Assembly: GCF_010093345.1 (NCBI RefSeq)
Contig: NZ_PDWT01000010.1
Span: 21,765 to 85,764 of the forward strand
Direction of reading: 5' to 3'
DNA from: Pseudoxanthomonas yeongjuensis
GTDB lineage: Bacteria; Pseudomonadota; Gammaproteobacteria; Xanthomonadales; Xanthomonadaceae
Length of the DNA: 64,000 nucleotides
The notes below the pieces were generated by a model. That model saw only the letters and a program-made list of their open reading frames with translations, made no database searches and was not told where the DNA came from. Positions 45,921 through 55,134 of the stretch are shown here, piece by piece. Positions within the stretch are counted from its first letter, which is position 1; each line of letters opens with the position of its first letter. Position numbers and translations under genes: made by a program.

Positions 45921-46739
45921 TCAGGCAGGCATCGAAATGACCAGCAGCATCGCCACCGCCTGGGAAACCATCGCGCTCATGACCATGAAGATGGCCAAGC
46001 CCAGGAGCGTGCGCAGCACGGACTTCCAGCGCGGATAGCCCTGGAAGAACTGGACCAGGGAAAACACCGCATAAGCCATCGACAACAGCACAGCCCAGGC
46101 CACCGGTTGCGGTATCCACCGATGCAGGGCCACCAGCACGGCCCAGAACACGAAGCACTGCACCGTCAGCAAAGCCGTGATCACCAGCCATTCGGGGTAG
46201 TTGAGGTTGCCGACGCGATGGAACGCCAGCCTGAAGGCTGCCGCCTCCAGCGGCAGTAGCAGCAAGGTGAAAGCGGCGAAGTACTGGTTCATCAAATCCG
46301 CCGCCATCCTGGACGTTTTTGCCGCCAACGCCGGGTCCACTCGCGCACCTGCGCTGGCCTCCCTGGCTCCGGCAATACCCGCCGCCACGGCTGAGTCCAA
46401 GACCCCTGTCCCCTCCAGATATTTGGTCAGGACCACCACCACCGCAGACATGATCATAAGCAGCAGCAGCGGCTTGGCCTGATTGCCGCGCCGTCCTTCG
46501 ATGTAATCCCGCATGAAGCGACCGGGCCGCAGCATCAATTGCTTCAGCGAGTAAAAGAGGCCCCGATCCATATGCAGCACGCTGTGCTCGAGTTCGTGCC
46601 CGAGGAAATGCCAGTCGATGCGATGCACCGGCGTGGACTGGCCGCATGCGGGGCAGAACTTCTGGTCCGTGCCGGCGATGGCACGATTACAGTTGGCGCA
46701 GCCGCCAGCCTCGAGCGTTGTCATGGTATTCCCCATCAT
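45921..46739 (-). CDS. DUF3667 membrane protein with zinc ribbon
   Basis: 272 residues. The N-terminal zinc ribbon (CANCNRAIAG...FCPACGQSTP, residues about 14-36) and the following HRIDWHFLGHELEHSVLHMDRGLFYSLKQLMLRPGRFMRDYIEGRR block are the DUF3667 signature. About four to five hydrophobic helices follow. Function unknown. The start ATG 46739 overlaps the stop of the preceding glycosyltransferase (ATGA), so it is the last gene of the xps-linked transcript. Confidence 0.85.
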   Translation of the reverse strand: MMGNTMTTLEAGGCANCNRAIAGTDQKFCPACGQSTPVHRIDWHFLGHELEHSVLHMDRGLFYSLKQLMLRPGRFMRDYIEGRRGNQAKPLLLLMIMSAVVVVLTKYLEGTGVLDSAVAAGIAGAREASAGARVDPALAAKTSRMAADLMNQYFAAFTLLLLPLEAAAFRLAFHRVGNLNYPEWLVITALLTVQCFVFWAVLVALHRWIPQPVAWAVLLSMAYAVFSLVQFFQGYPRWKSVLRTLLGLAIFMVMSAMVSQAVAMLLVISMPA

Positions 46740-47602
46740 TTTCCCGCAGATTTTCTCACGAAGATGAAGAGAAACCGCGACCAGATCAATGCGAACACCG
46801 CCGCAGAGGTGAACATGCTCCGCCGTGGCGCCTCGAACTTGCGGAAGTAACGCCACAGCCCGCGGTGCTTGTGCCACTCCACGAACACCGGCCTGGCGCG
46901 ACTTGAGACACCGCGCAGGTGCAGCACGCGGATATCGTTGGCGACCGCGACTGTCGCGCCTGATACGCGCGCGCGCCTGCACAGGTCCAGGTCCTCGGCA
47001 TGTAGCCGATAGCCTTCATCGAAACCGCCAAGCCGGTCGAACAACACGCGCGGCATCAGCATCAGCGCGCCCGACACCGCATCGACCCGCTGCAGGCTCT
47101 CGGCTTCGTTCGCGGACACTCCCAGTTTCGATGCGCGCGCTGGCGAAGACAGCATCGCCGTGAGCATGCCTTTGAAATCCGGATCGCGGCGACGCGCGGC
47201 CTCGTCGCGATGGTCGGCTTCGTCCACCAGGTCCACGCCCAGCAGCACCTCTCCCGCCAGCGCATCGGCGTGCAGGCGCAGCCGCGACAAGGTATCGGTT
47301 TCGATCATCAGGTCGGGGTTGACGAAGGCCAGCCACGGCGCGGTCGATTCCCCCGCGCCCTGGTTGCAGGCCACCGCGAATCCCGGATTGTCCGGATTGC
47401 CGACAAAACGTACCCGCGCATCCATCGCGGCGTGACGCTGGATGATATCCAGCGTGCCGTCCAGCGAAGCATTGTCGATCACCCTGATCTCGGCCACTCC
47501 GCGCGCCGCGCGCAAACGCAGCAGGCAATCCTCCAGCGTGCTCGCGCTTTCGTGGCTGACCACCACCACCGCGATGTCGGCGCGGTCAGCGGAAGAGTTC
47601 AC
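46736..47602 (-). CDS. Glycosyltransferase family 2 protein (rhamnosyltransferase-like)
   Basis: 288 residues, GT-A fold. Start IAVVVVSHESASTLEDCLLRL near residue 9, then RVIDNASLDGTLDII near 40, NPGFAVACNQG near 73, and the metal-binding AFVNPDLMIET near 92. The RLHAEDLDLCRRAR motif near 212 resembles rhamnosyltransferases. The C-terminal end is hydrophobic (FALIWSRFLFIFV), suggesting membrane attachment. GTG start, overlapping the previous gene by 17 bases. Acceptor unknown. Confidence 0.87.
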   Translation of the reverse strand: MNSSADRADIAVVVVSHESASTLEDCLLRLRAARGVAEIRVIDNASLDGTLDIIQRHAAMDARVRFVGNPDNPGFAVACNQGAGESTAPWLAFVNPDLMIETDTLSRLRLHADALAGEVLLGVDLVDEADHRDEAARRRDPDFKGMLTAMLSSPARASKLGVSANEAESLQRVDAVSGALMLMPRVLFDRLGGFDEGYRLHAEDLDLCRRARVSGATVAVANDIRVLHLRGVSSRARPVFVEWHKHRGLWRYFRKFEAPRRSMFTSAAVFALIWSRFLFIFVRKSAGK

Positions 47603-48434
47603 GCTGCGGCTCCGGCGACCCGATGTCTGCGTACAACGAAGCCAGGCGTTCGCGCGGCGCGCGCAACGGATCGTTCATCAGGAAATTGGCGAGGCGCGCA
47701 TTCCACGCGGGCCAGCGCGCATTGATCGCATCCATGTCGCCTTCGGCCGGTCCGCCCTCGCCGCCGCGCGCGACGAACGCCGTCTCGCACAAGGCATTGC
47801 GCCAGCCCAGGCCGGACAGACGCAACGACAGGTCGATCAGCGCCGCATACCACGAGGCATAGCTGCTGGCGTCCAGTCCGCCCGCGCGTTGCCGCGCGCT
47901 GCCGCGCAAGGCGACGGCATGGTTCACCGCCGCCGGAAGCTCGGGGTGCTCGGGCGGCATCGCCGCGCACGCTGCGGCGGTGCGTTCGAAATTCTGCGGC
48001 GGAAGTTCTATTTCGCCCAAGCGCGGCCACGACGCGGCCTCGCCCGCGTTGCACCACGGTGTGGCGCTGGCGATGGACGCATCGCGCGAAAAACAGGCCG
48101 ACAGTTGTTGCAGCCAGCCCGGCAACGGCTGCGCATCGGGGGCCAGCACCACCACGTCGGCGCCGGCGCAGGCTTTGAGCATTTCATCGAGGTGCGCGAC
48201 TTCGCCGATCATCTGCTGGCGGCGCGTGTAGTCGGCCTGCAGCGGCGTGCGCTTCAGCCAGCGCTCGACGATGGCGCTGGCGCGCGGGCCGGCCTGCGCG
48301 TCGTCGGCCAGCCAGATGCGGCTGCCGGCAGGGGTGCCGGCATCCAGCGCGCCGAGGCACGCATCGAGCGCGTCATCGTCGACGCCGACCGGCAACAGGA
48401 TGACGGGCAGCGCGGCGGCAGGAGCGGGGCTCAC
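47586..48434 (-). CDS. Glycosyltransferase family 2-like protein
   Basis: 282 residues that resemble GT2 enzymes in overall layout (PVILLPVGVDDDALDACLGALDAG at the start, then IWLADDAQAGPRA) but the usual DxD is poorly conserved (the region reads VVLAPDAQPLPGW), so catalysis is doubtful. It could be an accessory subunit to the adjacent GT2 protein. GTG start overlapping the xpsD stop (GTGA), so it is coupled to the secretin gene. Confidence 0.7.
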   Translation of the reverse strand: MSPAPAAALPVILLPVGVDDDALDACLGALDAGTPAGSRIWLADDAQAGPRASAIVERWLKRTPLQADYTRRQQMIGEVAHLDEMLKACAGADVVVLAPDAQPLPGWLQQLSACFSRDASIASATPWCNAGEAASWPRLGEIELPPQNFERTAAACAAMPPEHPELPAAVNHAVALRGSARQRAGGLDASSYASWYAALIDLSLRLSGLGWRNALCETAFVARGGEGGPAEGDMDAINARWPAWNARLANFLMNDPLRAPRERLASLYADIGSPEPQRELFR

Positions 48435-50626
48435 TTCTTCTTCGGTGTGTTCAGCGGATCGAGCGCGCGGAATTTCTGCCCGTACTCGTCGGTCAGCTCG
48501 CGGGCTTCCTGCGGGTTGCGGACGATGGTGGCGGTGATCAGGATGATGGTCTCGCTACGGCCGCTGTTGGTGCGCTGGGTGCCGAACAGACTGCCGATGA
48601 TGGGCAGGCGGCTGAGCCCGGGAATGCCGCTGGAGCCCTTCTCGGCACTGTCGGAGATCAAGCCCGCAAGCATGATGGTGTCGCCGTCCTGGGTCGCGGC
48701 TTCCGTTTTCAGCTTGCGGGTACTGATGGTGGGATTGCCGTTGGCGTCGGGGCTACCGACCGGCTGGCTGATTTCCTGGACGATATCGAGGAACACGGTG
48801 CCGTCCCGGGTTATCCGCGGCCGCACCTTCAAGGTGGTGCCTGTCTCCAGATATTGCACCTGCGAAAAGGTAGTGCCGTCGCCGGCGATCGGATTGACCG
48901 AAACCGAAGATATCGGGATGCGGTCGCCGACATTGAACGTGGCTTCGCCGTTGTTGCGCACGAACACCGAAGGCGTCGACAACAAACGCACGTTGGTCAC
49001 CTCATCCAGCGCATTGATGATGGCTGCCGCATCGTTCTTGATCAGCGTCCAGGCCAGGCCCGGGCCCGAAACACCGCCTATGCTTGCTCCCAGCGTGCTC
49101 CATTTGCCGGGGATGCTGGGGCCGGTGACGTCGGGCAAGCCATTGTCGGTGGCGCCCTTCTCGAAGAACCACTGCACCCCGTAGTTCAATTCGCCGCTGA
49201 GCTGCACCTGGGCGACCTGGGCCTCGATATGCACCTGCATCGGCATCACGTCGAGCTTCTCGATCACGTCCCTGATCGATTTCCAGGCTCCGGCATTGGC
49301 CCGGACCAGGATCGAGTTGGTCTCCTCGACCGCGGCCACGCCTACCCTGTCGCCTTCCACCTGCAAGGTGACGCTGCCGTTGCCGTTGCCGCGCTGGCCC
49401 AATGCCAGGGAACCACTGCCGCCCGTTCCACCGGTGCCGGATGACGAAGATCCGCTGTTGCCGAAATCGACCGTGCCGTTGCCACCCTCCATCCCGCCGT
49501 CCTTGATCTGCACCGGATCGGTGCCGGGCATCAGTGAAACGTTGCCGTCGCCGCCAGTGCCCTGGTTGCCGTTGCCGCCGCTGCCGAATACTTCCGCCAG
49601 GCGATCGGCCAGGTCCTTGGCCTTGATGTATTTCAGCTCATAGGAAAACAGGCGCGAGCCTTCGCCGGCGCCGTCGATGCGTTCCAGCCAGTCCTGGATG
49701 TCGTCCAGGTAGGCGGCCTGCGGGGTGATCACCAGTACCGCGTTGGCGCCCTCCAGCGGCATGAAGCGGAACATGCCGGCGCTGGGGGTCTTGCTGGCTT
49801 CACCGAACACCTTCTCCAGGTCGGCCACCACCTTGGTCGCGCGTCCGGACTGCAGCGGGAACACGCCCACCGACATGCCGGCCAGCCAGTTGACGTCGAA
49901 TATCTCGACCGTGCGCAGGTAGTTTTCCAGTTCCGTGCGCGTACCGGCCAGGGTGATGACGTTGCGCGCGTTGTCGGTGTTGACGATGGCGTTGGGACGC
50001 GCGTATGGCTCCAGCACTTTCTTCATCTCGCTGGCGGAGATGAAGCGCAGCGGGACCACCCGCACCTCGAAGCCGCGCGCGTTCGCGGCCGGGCCGGTAC
50101 TCGGCGCGACCGTGCCGGCCAGGGCCTGGTCCATCGGAATGATGTTGTAGCGACCGCCGCTGTAGACCAGGCGCGCATTGTTCCAGCCCAGCACCATCTC
50201 CAGCAGGTTCAAGGCTTCCGCCGGCGACACCGGCTTGGGCGTGCCCAGGGTCACCGTGCCCTGCACGCCGGGTGCGATGACGTAGTTCTGGCCGAGCATG
50301 TCGCCGAGGATGGCCTTGACCACCGCATGCACGGATTCGCCTTCGAAATTGAAGGTGGCCGAGCCGCTGCTGGCGCCGGACAGCGAAGGCATCGGCGCGG
50401 AAGCCGCACTGCGGTTGATGGTCTGGCCGTTACCGCGGCGGATCACCGCCTGCGGGCCGGTTTCCGGCTCCTCGACCGAATTCAACGGCGAGGTCTGCGC
50501 ACCGCCGGCAACACCGGCATTGGCGCGATTGAGGTCGGCCTCACGCCGCACGTCCGGGGCCGGCACGCTGGCGCAGGCGGCCAGCAGGCCGGTCAACAGG
50601 GAAACCAGGATCAGACGTGACTTCAT
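48431..50626 (-). CDS. xpsD: Type II secretion secretin GspD/XpsD, lipoprotein
   Basis: Outer-membrane channel of 731 residues. The signal peptide ends in the lipobox LLAAC (mature Cys about 18), as expected for XpsD. N domains follow, with TFNFEGESVHAVVKAILGDMLGQNYVIAPGV near residue 93. Two Gly/Asn/Ser-rich insertions occur around residues 350-420 (GNGNQGTGGDGN and SGSSSSGTGGTGG). The secretin core is near 470-700 (VPVGDRIPISS-like, then SEKGSSGIPGLSRLPIIGSLFG). In xanthomonads xpsD closes the operon, as here. Confidence 0.95.
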   Translation of the reverse strand: MKSRLILVSLLTGLLAACASVPAPDVRREADLNRANAGVAGGAQTSPLNSVEEPETGPQAVIRRGNGQTINRSAASAPMPSLSGASSGSATFNFEGESVHAVVKAILGDMLGQNYVIAPGVQGTVTLGTPKPVSPAEALNLLEMVLGWNNARLVYSGGRYNIIPMDQALAGTVAPSTGPAANARGFEVRVVPLRFISASEMKKVLEPYARPNAIVNTDNARNVITLAGTRTELENYLRTVEIFDVNWLAGMSVGVFPLQSGRATKVVADLEKVFGEASKTPSAGMFRFMPLEGANAVLVITPQAAYLDDIQDWLERIDGAGEGSRLFSYELKYIKAKDLADRLAEVFGSGGNGNQGTGGDGNVSLMPGTDPVQIKDGGMEGGNGTVDFGNSGSSSSGTGGTGGSGSLALGQRGNGNGSVTLQVEGDRVGVAAVEETNSILVRANAGAWKSIRDVIEKLDVMPMQVHIEAQVAQVQLSGELNYGVQWFFEKGATDNGLPDVTGPSIPGKWSTLGASIGGVSGPGLAWTLIKNDAAAIINALDEVTNVRLLSTPSVFVRNNGEATFNVGDRIPISSVSVNPIAGDGTTFSQVQYLETGTTLKVRPRITRDGTVFLDIVQEISQPVGSPDANGNPTISTRKLKTEAATQDGDTIMLAGLISDSAEKGSSGIPGLSRLPIIGSLFGTQRTNSGRSETIILITATIVRNPQEARELTDEYGQKFRALDPLNTPKKK

Positions 50627-50635
50627 GCCGGCACT

Positions 50636-51421
50636 CTACTTTGTCTTGTTCTGTGGGGGCGGGGCCTGTTCCTGCTCGCGCAGCTGCGCACGGCGCGCTT
50701 CGATGCGCTTGCGGATCAGGTCCATCTGCTGCTCGGTGGTCAGTTCCGGCTCCGCTGCCGCGCTTTCCACCTGGGGCGACATCGCATCGGCCGGCGCCTG
50801 CTGGGACTTGGCGCTATCCGGCGTCGGCGCAGCCGATCTGCGTGACGGCTGCACTTGCTGCACCGGGCCGGTCGGCATGGGCGACACAGGCGGCGACATG
50901 GCGGTGGGAACTTGGCCGCCCGTGCCATCGAACACACGCAATTCCAGGGTCTTCCGGCCTTCCGGTCCGGCAATGACCACGCTGCGCGGATTGATTTCCA
51001 CCAGTTGCCAATTGGGAGCGGACTCGGGCGATTCGCCCAGTTTGACCCGTACCGATTCCCCGCCTTCCGTGGTCTGCAGAATGGCCATCTTCAAGGCGGG
51101 CGTGATCAGTACGCTGCTGAGGACGAAGTCGAAACTCTGCGGCTGCTCGCCGCCTTCCTCGCCGGAAATGAAGAAGGGTACGGGCTGGCGGCTTTCCGAA
51201 AACAGCGGTCGCGCAGCCGTTTCCGAGTACTGGACCATCGGGCCCAGGCGCTCGGCCGCCGGCGGACGCAGTTGCGGCAAGGCCTGCACCAGGCTGGGAT
51301 CGGCGGGCAGCGGACGGATGCCGCCGCCCATGCCGAACAGGGCCAGCAGCCAGGCCAACACCGCCCAGCCGGCGAGTGCCGCCAGCAGCCAGGTCCGCGG
51401 GCCGATGGCGTCAGTCCGCAT
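50636..51421 (-). CDS. xpsN: Type II secretion protein XpsN (GspN/GspC-like)
   Basis: 261-residue bitopic inner-membrane protein. One helix at residues 12-30 (LLAALAGWAVLAWLLALF), then an HR-like beta domain (ARPLFSESRQPVPFF...FDFVLSSVLITPALKMAILQ) similar in layout to GspC, and a long C-terminal Pro/Gln/Ala region ending in a charged helix (MDLIRKRIEARRAQLREQEQ). In Xanthomonas, XpsN links XpsL/M to the secretin. It lies between xpsM and xpsD with a 9-base gap. Confidence 0.85.
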   Translation of the reverse strand: MRTDAIGPRTWLLAALAGWAVLAWLLALFGMGGGIRPLPADPSLVQALPQLRPPAAERLGPMVQYSETAARPLFSESRQPVPFFISGEEGGEQPQSFDFVLSSVLITPALKMAILQTTEGGESVRVKLGESPESAPNWQLVEINPRSVVIAGPEGRKTLELRVFDGTGGQVPTAMSPPVSPMPTGPVQQVQPSRRSAAPTPDSAKSQQAPADAMSPQVESAAAEPELTTEQQMDLIRKRIEARRAQLREQEQAPPPQNKTK

Positions 51422-52076
51422 TGGCCGCTCCCTGCGCTGCGGAGGCAGTGGCGCCGCCCGCGGCGGTCGGCGGCAAGGCGCCCGGCACGGGCCTCAGGTA
51501 GCCGTACAGGTCGAAGCTGACTTCCAGCCCCGCGCTGTTTCCCCCGGCGGTATTGGCCATGTAGGTGTAGTGCTGGGACAACACGCTCAGGTTATCGACG
51601 AACAACCTGGGCGTGCCGCTTTCCAGCGAATGCAATACGGCGGCCAGTTCCGGCGTGCCGCAACGCAGGCGCACCTGGACCACGACCCGATCGAACCGCT
51701 CGCGGCTGGCCTGCGGCATCGGCGAGCGGTTGGTGATCGCGCAACTGCGGTTGCCGGGGCTGGCTTGCAGGACCGCGGTTTCCAGGCGCTGCACCAGGCC
51801 GGCGGTCGCCAGCTCGGCGCTGGCCTCGGGCAGGAAGCCGGGACGCTTGGTCTGTTGCGCCAGGGCTGCAGCCAGTTGCTTCTCGACCTGCGGCGCCTGC
51901 TGCAGTTGCGTGCGCACCCGCAGCTCGCGGCTGCGGCTGTCGGCGATGTCCTGGTTCACCTGCAGCATCGGCGCGGTCCACCACGGATGCACCAGCAACA
52001 GGTAGACCAGCGCCAGCACCGCCAGCAGCAGCCCCAGGGCCAGCCAGCGATCGCGTTCAGCGTTTGCCGGCGCCAT
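51411..52076 (-). CDS. xpsM: Type II secretion protein XpsM (GspM, subtype b)
   Basis: 221 residues: one membrane helix near residues 11-29 (LALGLLLAVLALVYLLLV), then a coiled region and a periplasmic ferredoxin-like domain of the GspM_II family. It forms the inner-membrane platform with XpsL. It overlaps xpsL by 20 bases and xpsN by 11. Confidence 0.87.
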   Translation of the reverse strand: MAPANAERDRWLALGLLLAVLALVYLLLVHPWWTAPMLQVNQDIADSRSRELRVRTQLQQAPQVEKQLAAALAQQTKRPGFLPEASAELATAGLVQRLETAVLQASPGNRSCAITNRSPMPQASRERFDRVVVQVRLRCGTPELAAVLHSLESGTPRLFVDNLSVLSQHYTYMANTAGGNSAGLEVSFDLYGYLRPVPGALPPTAAGGATASAAQGAANAD

Positions 52077-53205
52077 CGGCGACTCCTTCTGCGGGCGACG
52101 GCACTGCCGCAGCGTTGCCGATCAGTTCGGCGGTCAGGCTGAAGCGATCGCGGCGGCTGCGCGGATCCGGTTGCAGGGCGCCGCTGAGTGCGGGGGATTT
52201 CCACAATTTCGACCCTTCCATCTTCGCCACCAGCGACGAGGCTTCCGGGCTCAGGCCGATCAGCAGCAACTGGTGACCTTCGATCGACAGTTTTTCCAGA
52301 TAGGTGTTGTCCGGGAGGCGGCGGCTGACTTCCTCCATCACTTCCACCGCTGTCGGCAGGCTGGCGCGGGTGCGGTCGAGGAACGCGGCGCCCTCCACCA
52401 CATCGACCAGGCGCTGGCGCTGCATGGCCACGGTCCGCGCCTGGTTGGCGCGCACTTCCACCTGGGCCGCGAACGCGGCCGCGGCCTGGCGACGGTTGTC
52501 CAGCACCTGCCACGCGCAGGCCGTCAGCGCGAGCAGGGCGATCGCCGCCAGCGCCAGGTTCCAGGTCCGCAGGGGATTGTGGCGGTGACGACGCTGTTCC
52601 AATGGCAGCAGGTTGACCCCGAGCGGCCTGCCTAGCGCATCGCTGGCCTCCACGCCCATCAGCGAAGCCGTCAGGCTTCCGACCGCGGCCATCGCTTCAT
52701 CGAAGGCCGGCCGCGGTACGGCGACCAGCTCGGCTTCCAACTGGCCATCCGGCCTGCGTCGCAAAAGCCGCGCATCGAATCGCACCGCGCCGGCGGCGAA
52801 AGGCGTCTGCCGGTCGACCTCGAACCCGACCACATCACGCAGGCGCTCCGCGGCGGCCGCGGGCAGGAGCAAGCTGCGCCGGAGGATCCTGCCCGGCGGC
52901 AGCAGCAGCCAGCGCGGCAGGGCGGCCAGGCGGTTGCCGAGGACTTTCTCCAGTTCCGGCTCCTGCAAGGGCAATGGCAGGCGGACCAGGTCGCGCAGGC
53001 CTGCTGCGTCCTGCCACTGCACCCGCAGCTCTTCCTGCTCGTGCGACAACAGCAGGCGATCCTGGGCCAGGCCCAGCAGAACCCGCCAGCGCGCCGGCAG
53101 CCAACTGGTCAGCGCCTGCCGCCACCAACGGAAAAAGCTGCCCGTCCCACTGCCATAGCGGCGGACACGGTCGGCGAATGCGGGACTGTCGTTGAGCGTG
53201 GTCAT
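52057..53205 (-). CDS. xpsL: Type II secretion protein XpsL (GspL, with PilN-like domain)
   Basis: 382 residues. The cytoplasmic actin-like half (LLGLAQDRLLLSHEQEE... up to residue 210) recruits the XpsE ATPase; then one transmembrane helix (LALAAIALLALTACAWQVL, near 222-240) and a periplasmic PilN/ferredoxin-like domain preceded by an AAAAFAAQVEVRANQARTV coiled coil. The layout is that of xanthomonad XpsL. It overlaps xpsK by four bases (ATGA). Confidence 0.88.
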   Translation of the reverse strand: MTTLNDSPAFADRVRRYGSGTGSFFRWWRQALTSWLPARWRVLLGLAQDRLLLSHEQEELRVQWQDAAGLRDLVRLPLPLQEPELEKVLGNRLAALPRWLLLPPGRILRRSLLLPAAAAERLRDVVGFEVDRQTPFAAGAVRFDARLLRRRPDGQLEAELVAVPRPAFDEAMAAVGSLTASLMGVEASDALGRPLGVNLLPLEQRRHRHNPLRTWNLALAAIALLALTACAWQVLDNRRQAAAAFAAQVEVRANQARTVAMQRQRLVDVVEGAAFLDRTRASLPTAVEVMEEVSRRLPDNTYLEKLSIEGHQLLLIGLSPEASSLVAKMEGSKLWKSPALSGALQPDPRSRRDRFSLTAELIGNAAAVPSPAEGVADGAGKR

Positions 53206-54062
53206 CGGGGTGCCGCAGCTTCCTCCCAGCGCAGTGTGGTGTACACGGAACCCGGCACCGGGCCGCCGCCTGCGCGTACTGTCGTCCGTAATGTCGCCTG
53301 ACGCCCTTCTTTGAGGGTTACCCGGCTCTCGATACTATACGTGCCACTGCCGGCGCCCAAGAGTTGGGAATCGCCGATAGCGGACTGGGCCGAGCGACGG
53401 CGCGCAAGAAAAGCCGCCGGATCCAGGCCCAGGGCGACCAGCACGGGCGCTGGCGCATAGTTGGGATCCGGCTGCGGACGGCCGCTGTACAGGGTCAGGC
53501 TCGGTTCCAGCCGGGCATAGAGTTGCGGGGTCATGCCCAGCACCTGCTCCACTTCGGCCACGGTCTCGAAAGGCGCGTCCTTCGCTCCATACGGAAGTCC
53601 GGCGGCGGCATAGTCGGGATCCTCGGCGCCGCCACTGGGCTGGGTCAGGGGATCGGGGTCGCGCCAGTCGACGATCGCCGCGGCCAACTGCGCGGCGGGT
53701 GCGGAATCGCCGGCCACGGTTTTTATCAGTGCGGACAGCAAGGTCACGTCGGCCTGGTTCAGGTCGACCTTGCCGGTTTCATCGACGATGCTGATTTCCA
53801 CCCGGCTGCCGGCGAAGTCCCATCGGTACGTGCGTCCGTCAGGCAGCCAATGCGATGCCGGATCGGTGTCGGCGACCCGGACCAGGGCGTATTCGACCGA
53901 GGCGCGCGCGATTTCCTGCGCCTCGGCGCCCTTGCCCAGCACCCTGCCCTGCAGCAGCTCGACCCGCGCGGTCAGCGCGAACGCACCGATCAGGGCGGTC
54001 AGCAACGCGATCAGCCACAGCACCAGCAACAGGGCCGCGCCACGCATGCGCCGCATGCTCAT
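53202..54062 (-). CDS. xpsK: Type II secretion minor pseudopilin XpsK (GspK)
   Basis: 286 residues. Prepilin-like N-terminus RRMRGAALLLVLWLIALLTALIGAFA; as usual for GspK the +5 Glu of pseudopilins is absent. The large globular domain has the VDLNQADVTLL motif near residue 100, which belongs to the T2SK calcium-binding fold. It caps the pseudopilus with XpsI and XpsJ. ATG 54062 overlaps the xpsJ stop. Confidence 0.9.
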   Translation of the reverse strand: MSMRRMRGAALLLVLWLIALLTALIGAFALTARVELLQGRVLGKGAEAQEIARASVEYALVRVADTDPASHWLPDGRTYRWDFAGSRVEISIVDETGKVDLNQADVTLLSALIKTVAGDSAPAAQLAAAIVDWRDPDPLTQPSGGAEDPDYAAAGLPYGAKDAPFETVAEVEQVLGMTPQLYARLEPSLTLYSGRPQPDPNYAPAPVLVALGLDPAAFLARRRSAQSAIGDSQLLGAGSGTYSIESRVTLKEGRQATLRTTVRAGGGPVPGSVYTTLRWEEAAAPR

Positions 54063-54697
54063 AACTCCTTCACCGAAGCGCTGCCGTCGCTGTTGCCGCT
54101 GCCCTGGGCGAGGGAAACGATCACACTCGGCCAGCGCACTCCATCCGCCGATTCGATGTCGATCGCCACCTGCACGGGCAGCACATCGGTCGTAGCCCAT
54201 TGCTCCTGCCAGCCGCCCAGCCCGCCTTCGGGATCGATGCCGCGGTAATGGAAACGCACGGCACGCAAACCGCTGGCCAGGGGTTCCGGCGGGCGCGGTT
54301 GCGCTTCTTCGATGGCCTGTCCACCCTGGACCAGGGTGAACGACACCAGCAGGCGGCCCTCGGCGACGCGCAGGTCATGCAGGTAAGGTCCGCCACGTCC
54401 CAGGTAATCGGGCAGGTCGGAAACGAAACGCATGCGTTGCGGCTCGCCCAGGAACCGGGTCTGCAGCTGGGTCTGCGGATCGGTGGCGAAACCGATCACC
54501 TGCGCCGAAGCGATGCGCCGGCGCAGGAAGGTCTCGGCCGAACGGATGCGTTCGCTGCGCTGGGCGATGGCTTCGCCGCGCTGGACCATGGCGGTGGCCG
54601 AGCGCAGCGTGGCGAAGGCCAGGGCCAGGCCGGCGGCCATCAGTAGGGTCGCCAGCAAGACCTCGATCAGGGTGAAACCGCGCGACTGGTTCCTCAT
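54059..54697 (-). CDS. xpsJ: Type II secretion minor pseudopilin XpsJ (GspJ)
   Basis: 212 residues. Prepilin peptidase site G|FTLIEVLLA with Glu at +5 near residue 12, followed by a hydrophobic helix and a beta-rich domain. Start ATG 54697 (MRNQSRGFTLIE) fits the short pseudopilin leader; the longer frame to 54784 does not. Coupled to xpsI and xpsK by ATGA overlaps. Confidence 0.92.
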   Translation of the reverse strand: MRNQSRGFTLIEVLLATLLMAAGLALAFATLRSATAMVQRGEAIAQRSERIRSAETFLRRRIASAQVIGFATDPQTQLQTRFLGEPQRMRFVSDLPDYLGRGGPYLHDLRVAEGRLLVSFTLVQGGQAIEEAQPRPPEPLASGLRAVRFHYRGIDPEGGLGGWQEQWATTDVLPVQVAIDIESADGVRWPSVIVSLAQGSGNSDGSASVKEL

Positions 54698-55134
54698 TGG
54701 ATCGGCGCCGAGGATGCATTGATGTCGCCCTGCACCAGCCGCAGGCTCCGCCACTGCATCCGCTGGCCGCGCCCGTCGCCCCACTCCACCGCCAGGGTCA
54801 ATTGCAACAGTCGTGGCGCCGATGGATTGGACAGGGGCGAAGGAGGCCTCAACGGATCGGCATACGGAGCGATATCCAGCACCCAGCGATAGCGCCCGGC
54901 ATCGAAGTTCCCCTGCCGGCGACCGGGCTGCAGGGTCTCGCCCACGCCCACCTGCGCCAGCAGCGATTGCGCATGCAAGGCCGCGCGACTGCTGTCGCTG
55001 GCGATGCGCACCTGCCTGGCGGCACCGGACAGCGAACCCAGCAGGAAAGTCAGGGCCAAGGCCAGCAAGGCGAAGGCGACGACCACCTCGATCAGGGTGA
55101 AGCCGCGTTGGCGGCGGGCGCCGCGCCCGTTCAT
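54694..55134 (-). CDS. xpsI: Type II secretion minor pseudopilin XpsI (GspI)
   Basis: 146 residues. Leader MNGRGARRQRG, cleavage before FTLIEVVVAFALLALALTFLL with Glu at +5. Small globular domain. Forms the pseudopilus tip complex with XpsJ and XpsK. Coupled by ATGA overlaps to xpsH and xpsJ. Confidence 0.92.
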   Translation of the reverse strand: MNGRGARRQRGFTLIEVVVAFALLALALTFLLGSLSGAARQVRIASDSSRAALHAQSLLAQVGVGETLQPGRRQGNFDAGRYRWVLDIAPYADPLRPPSPLSNPSAPRLLQLTLAVEWGDGRGQRMQWRSLRLVQGDINASSAPIQ

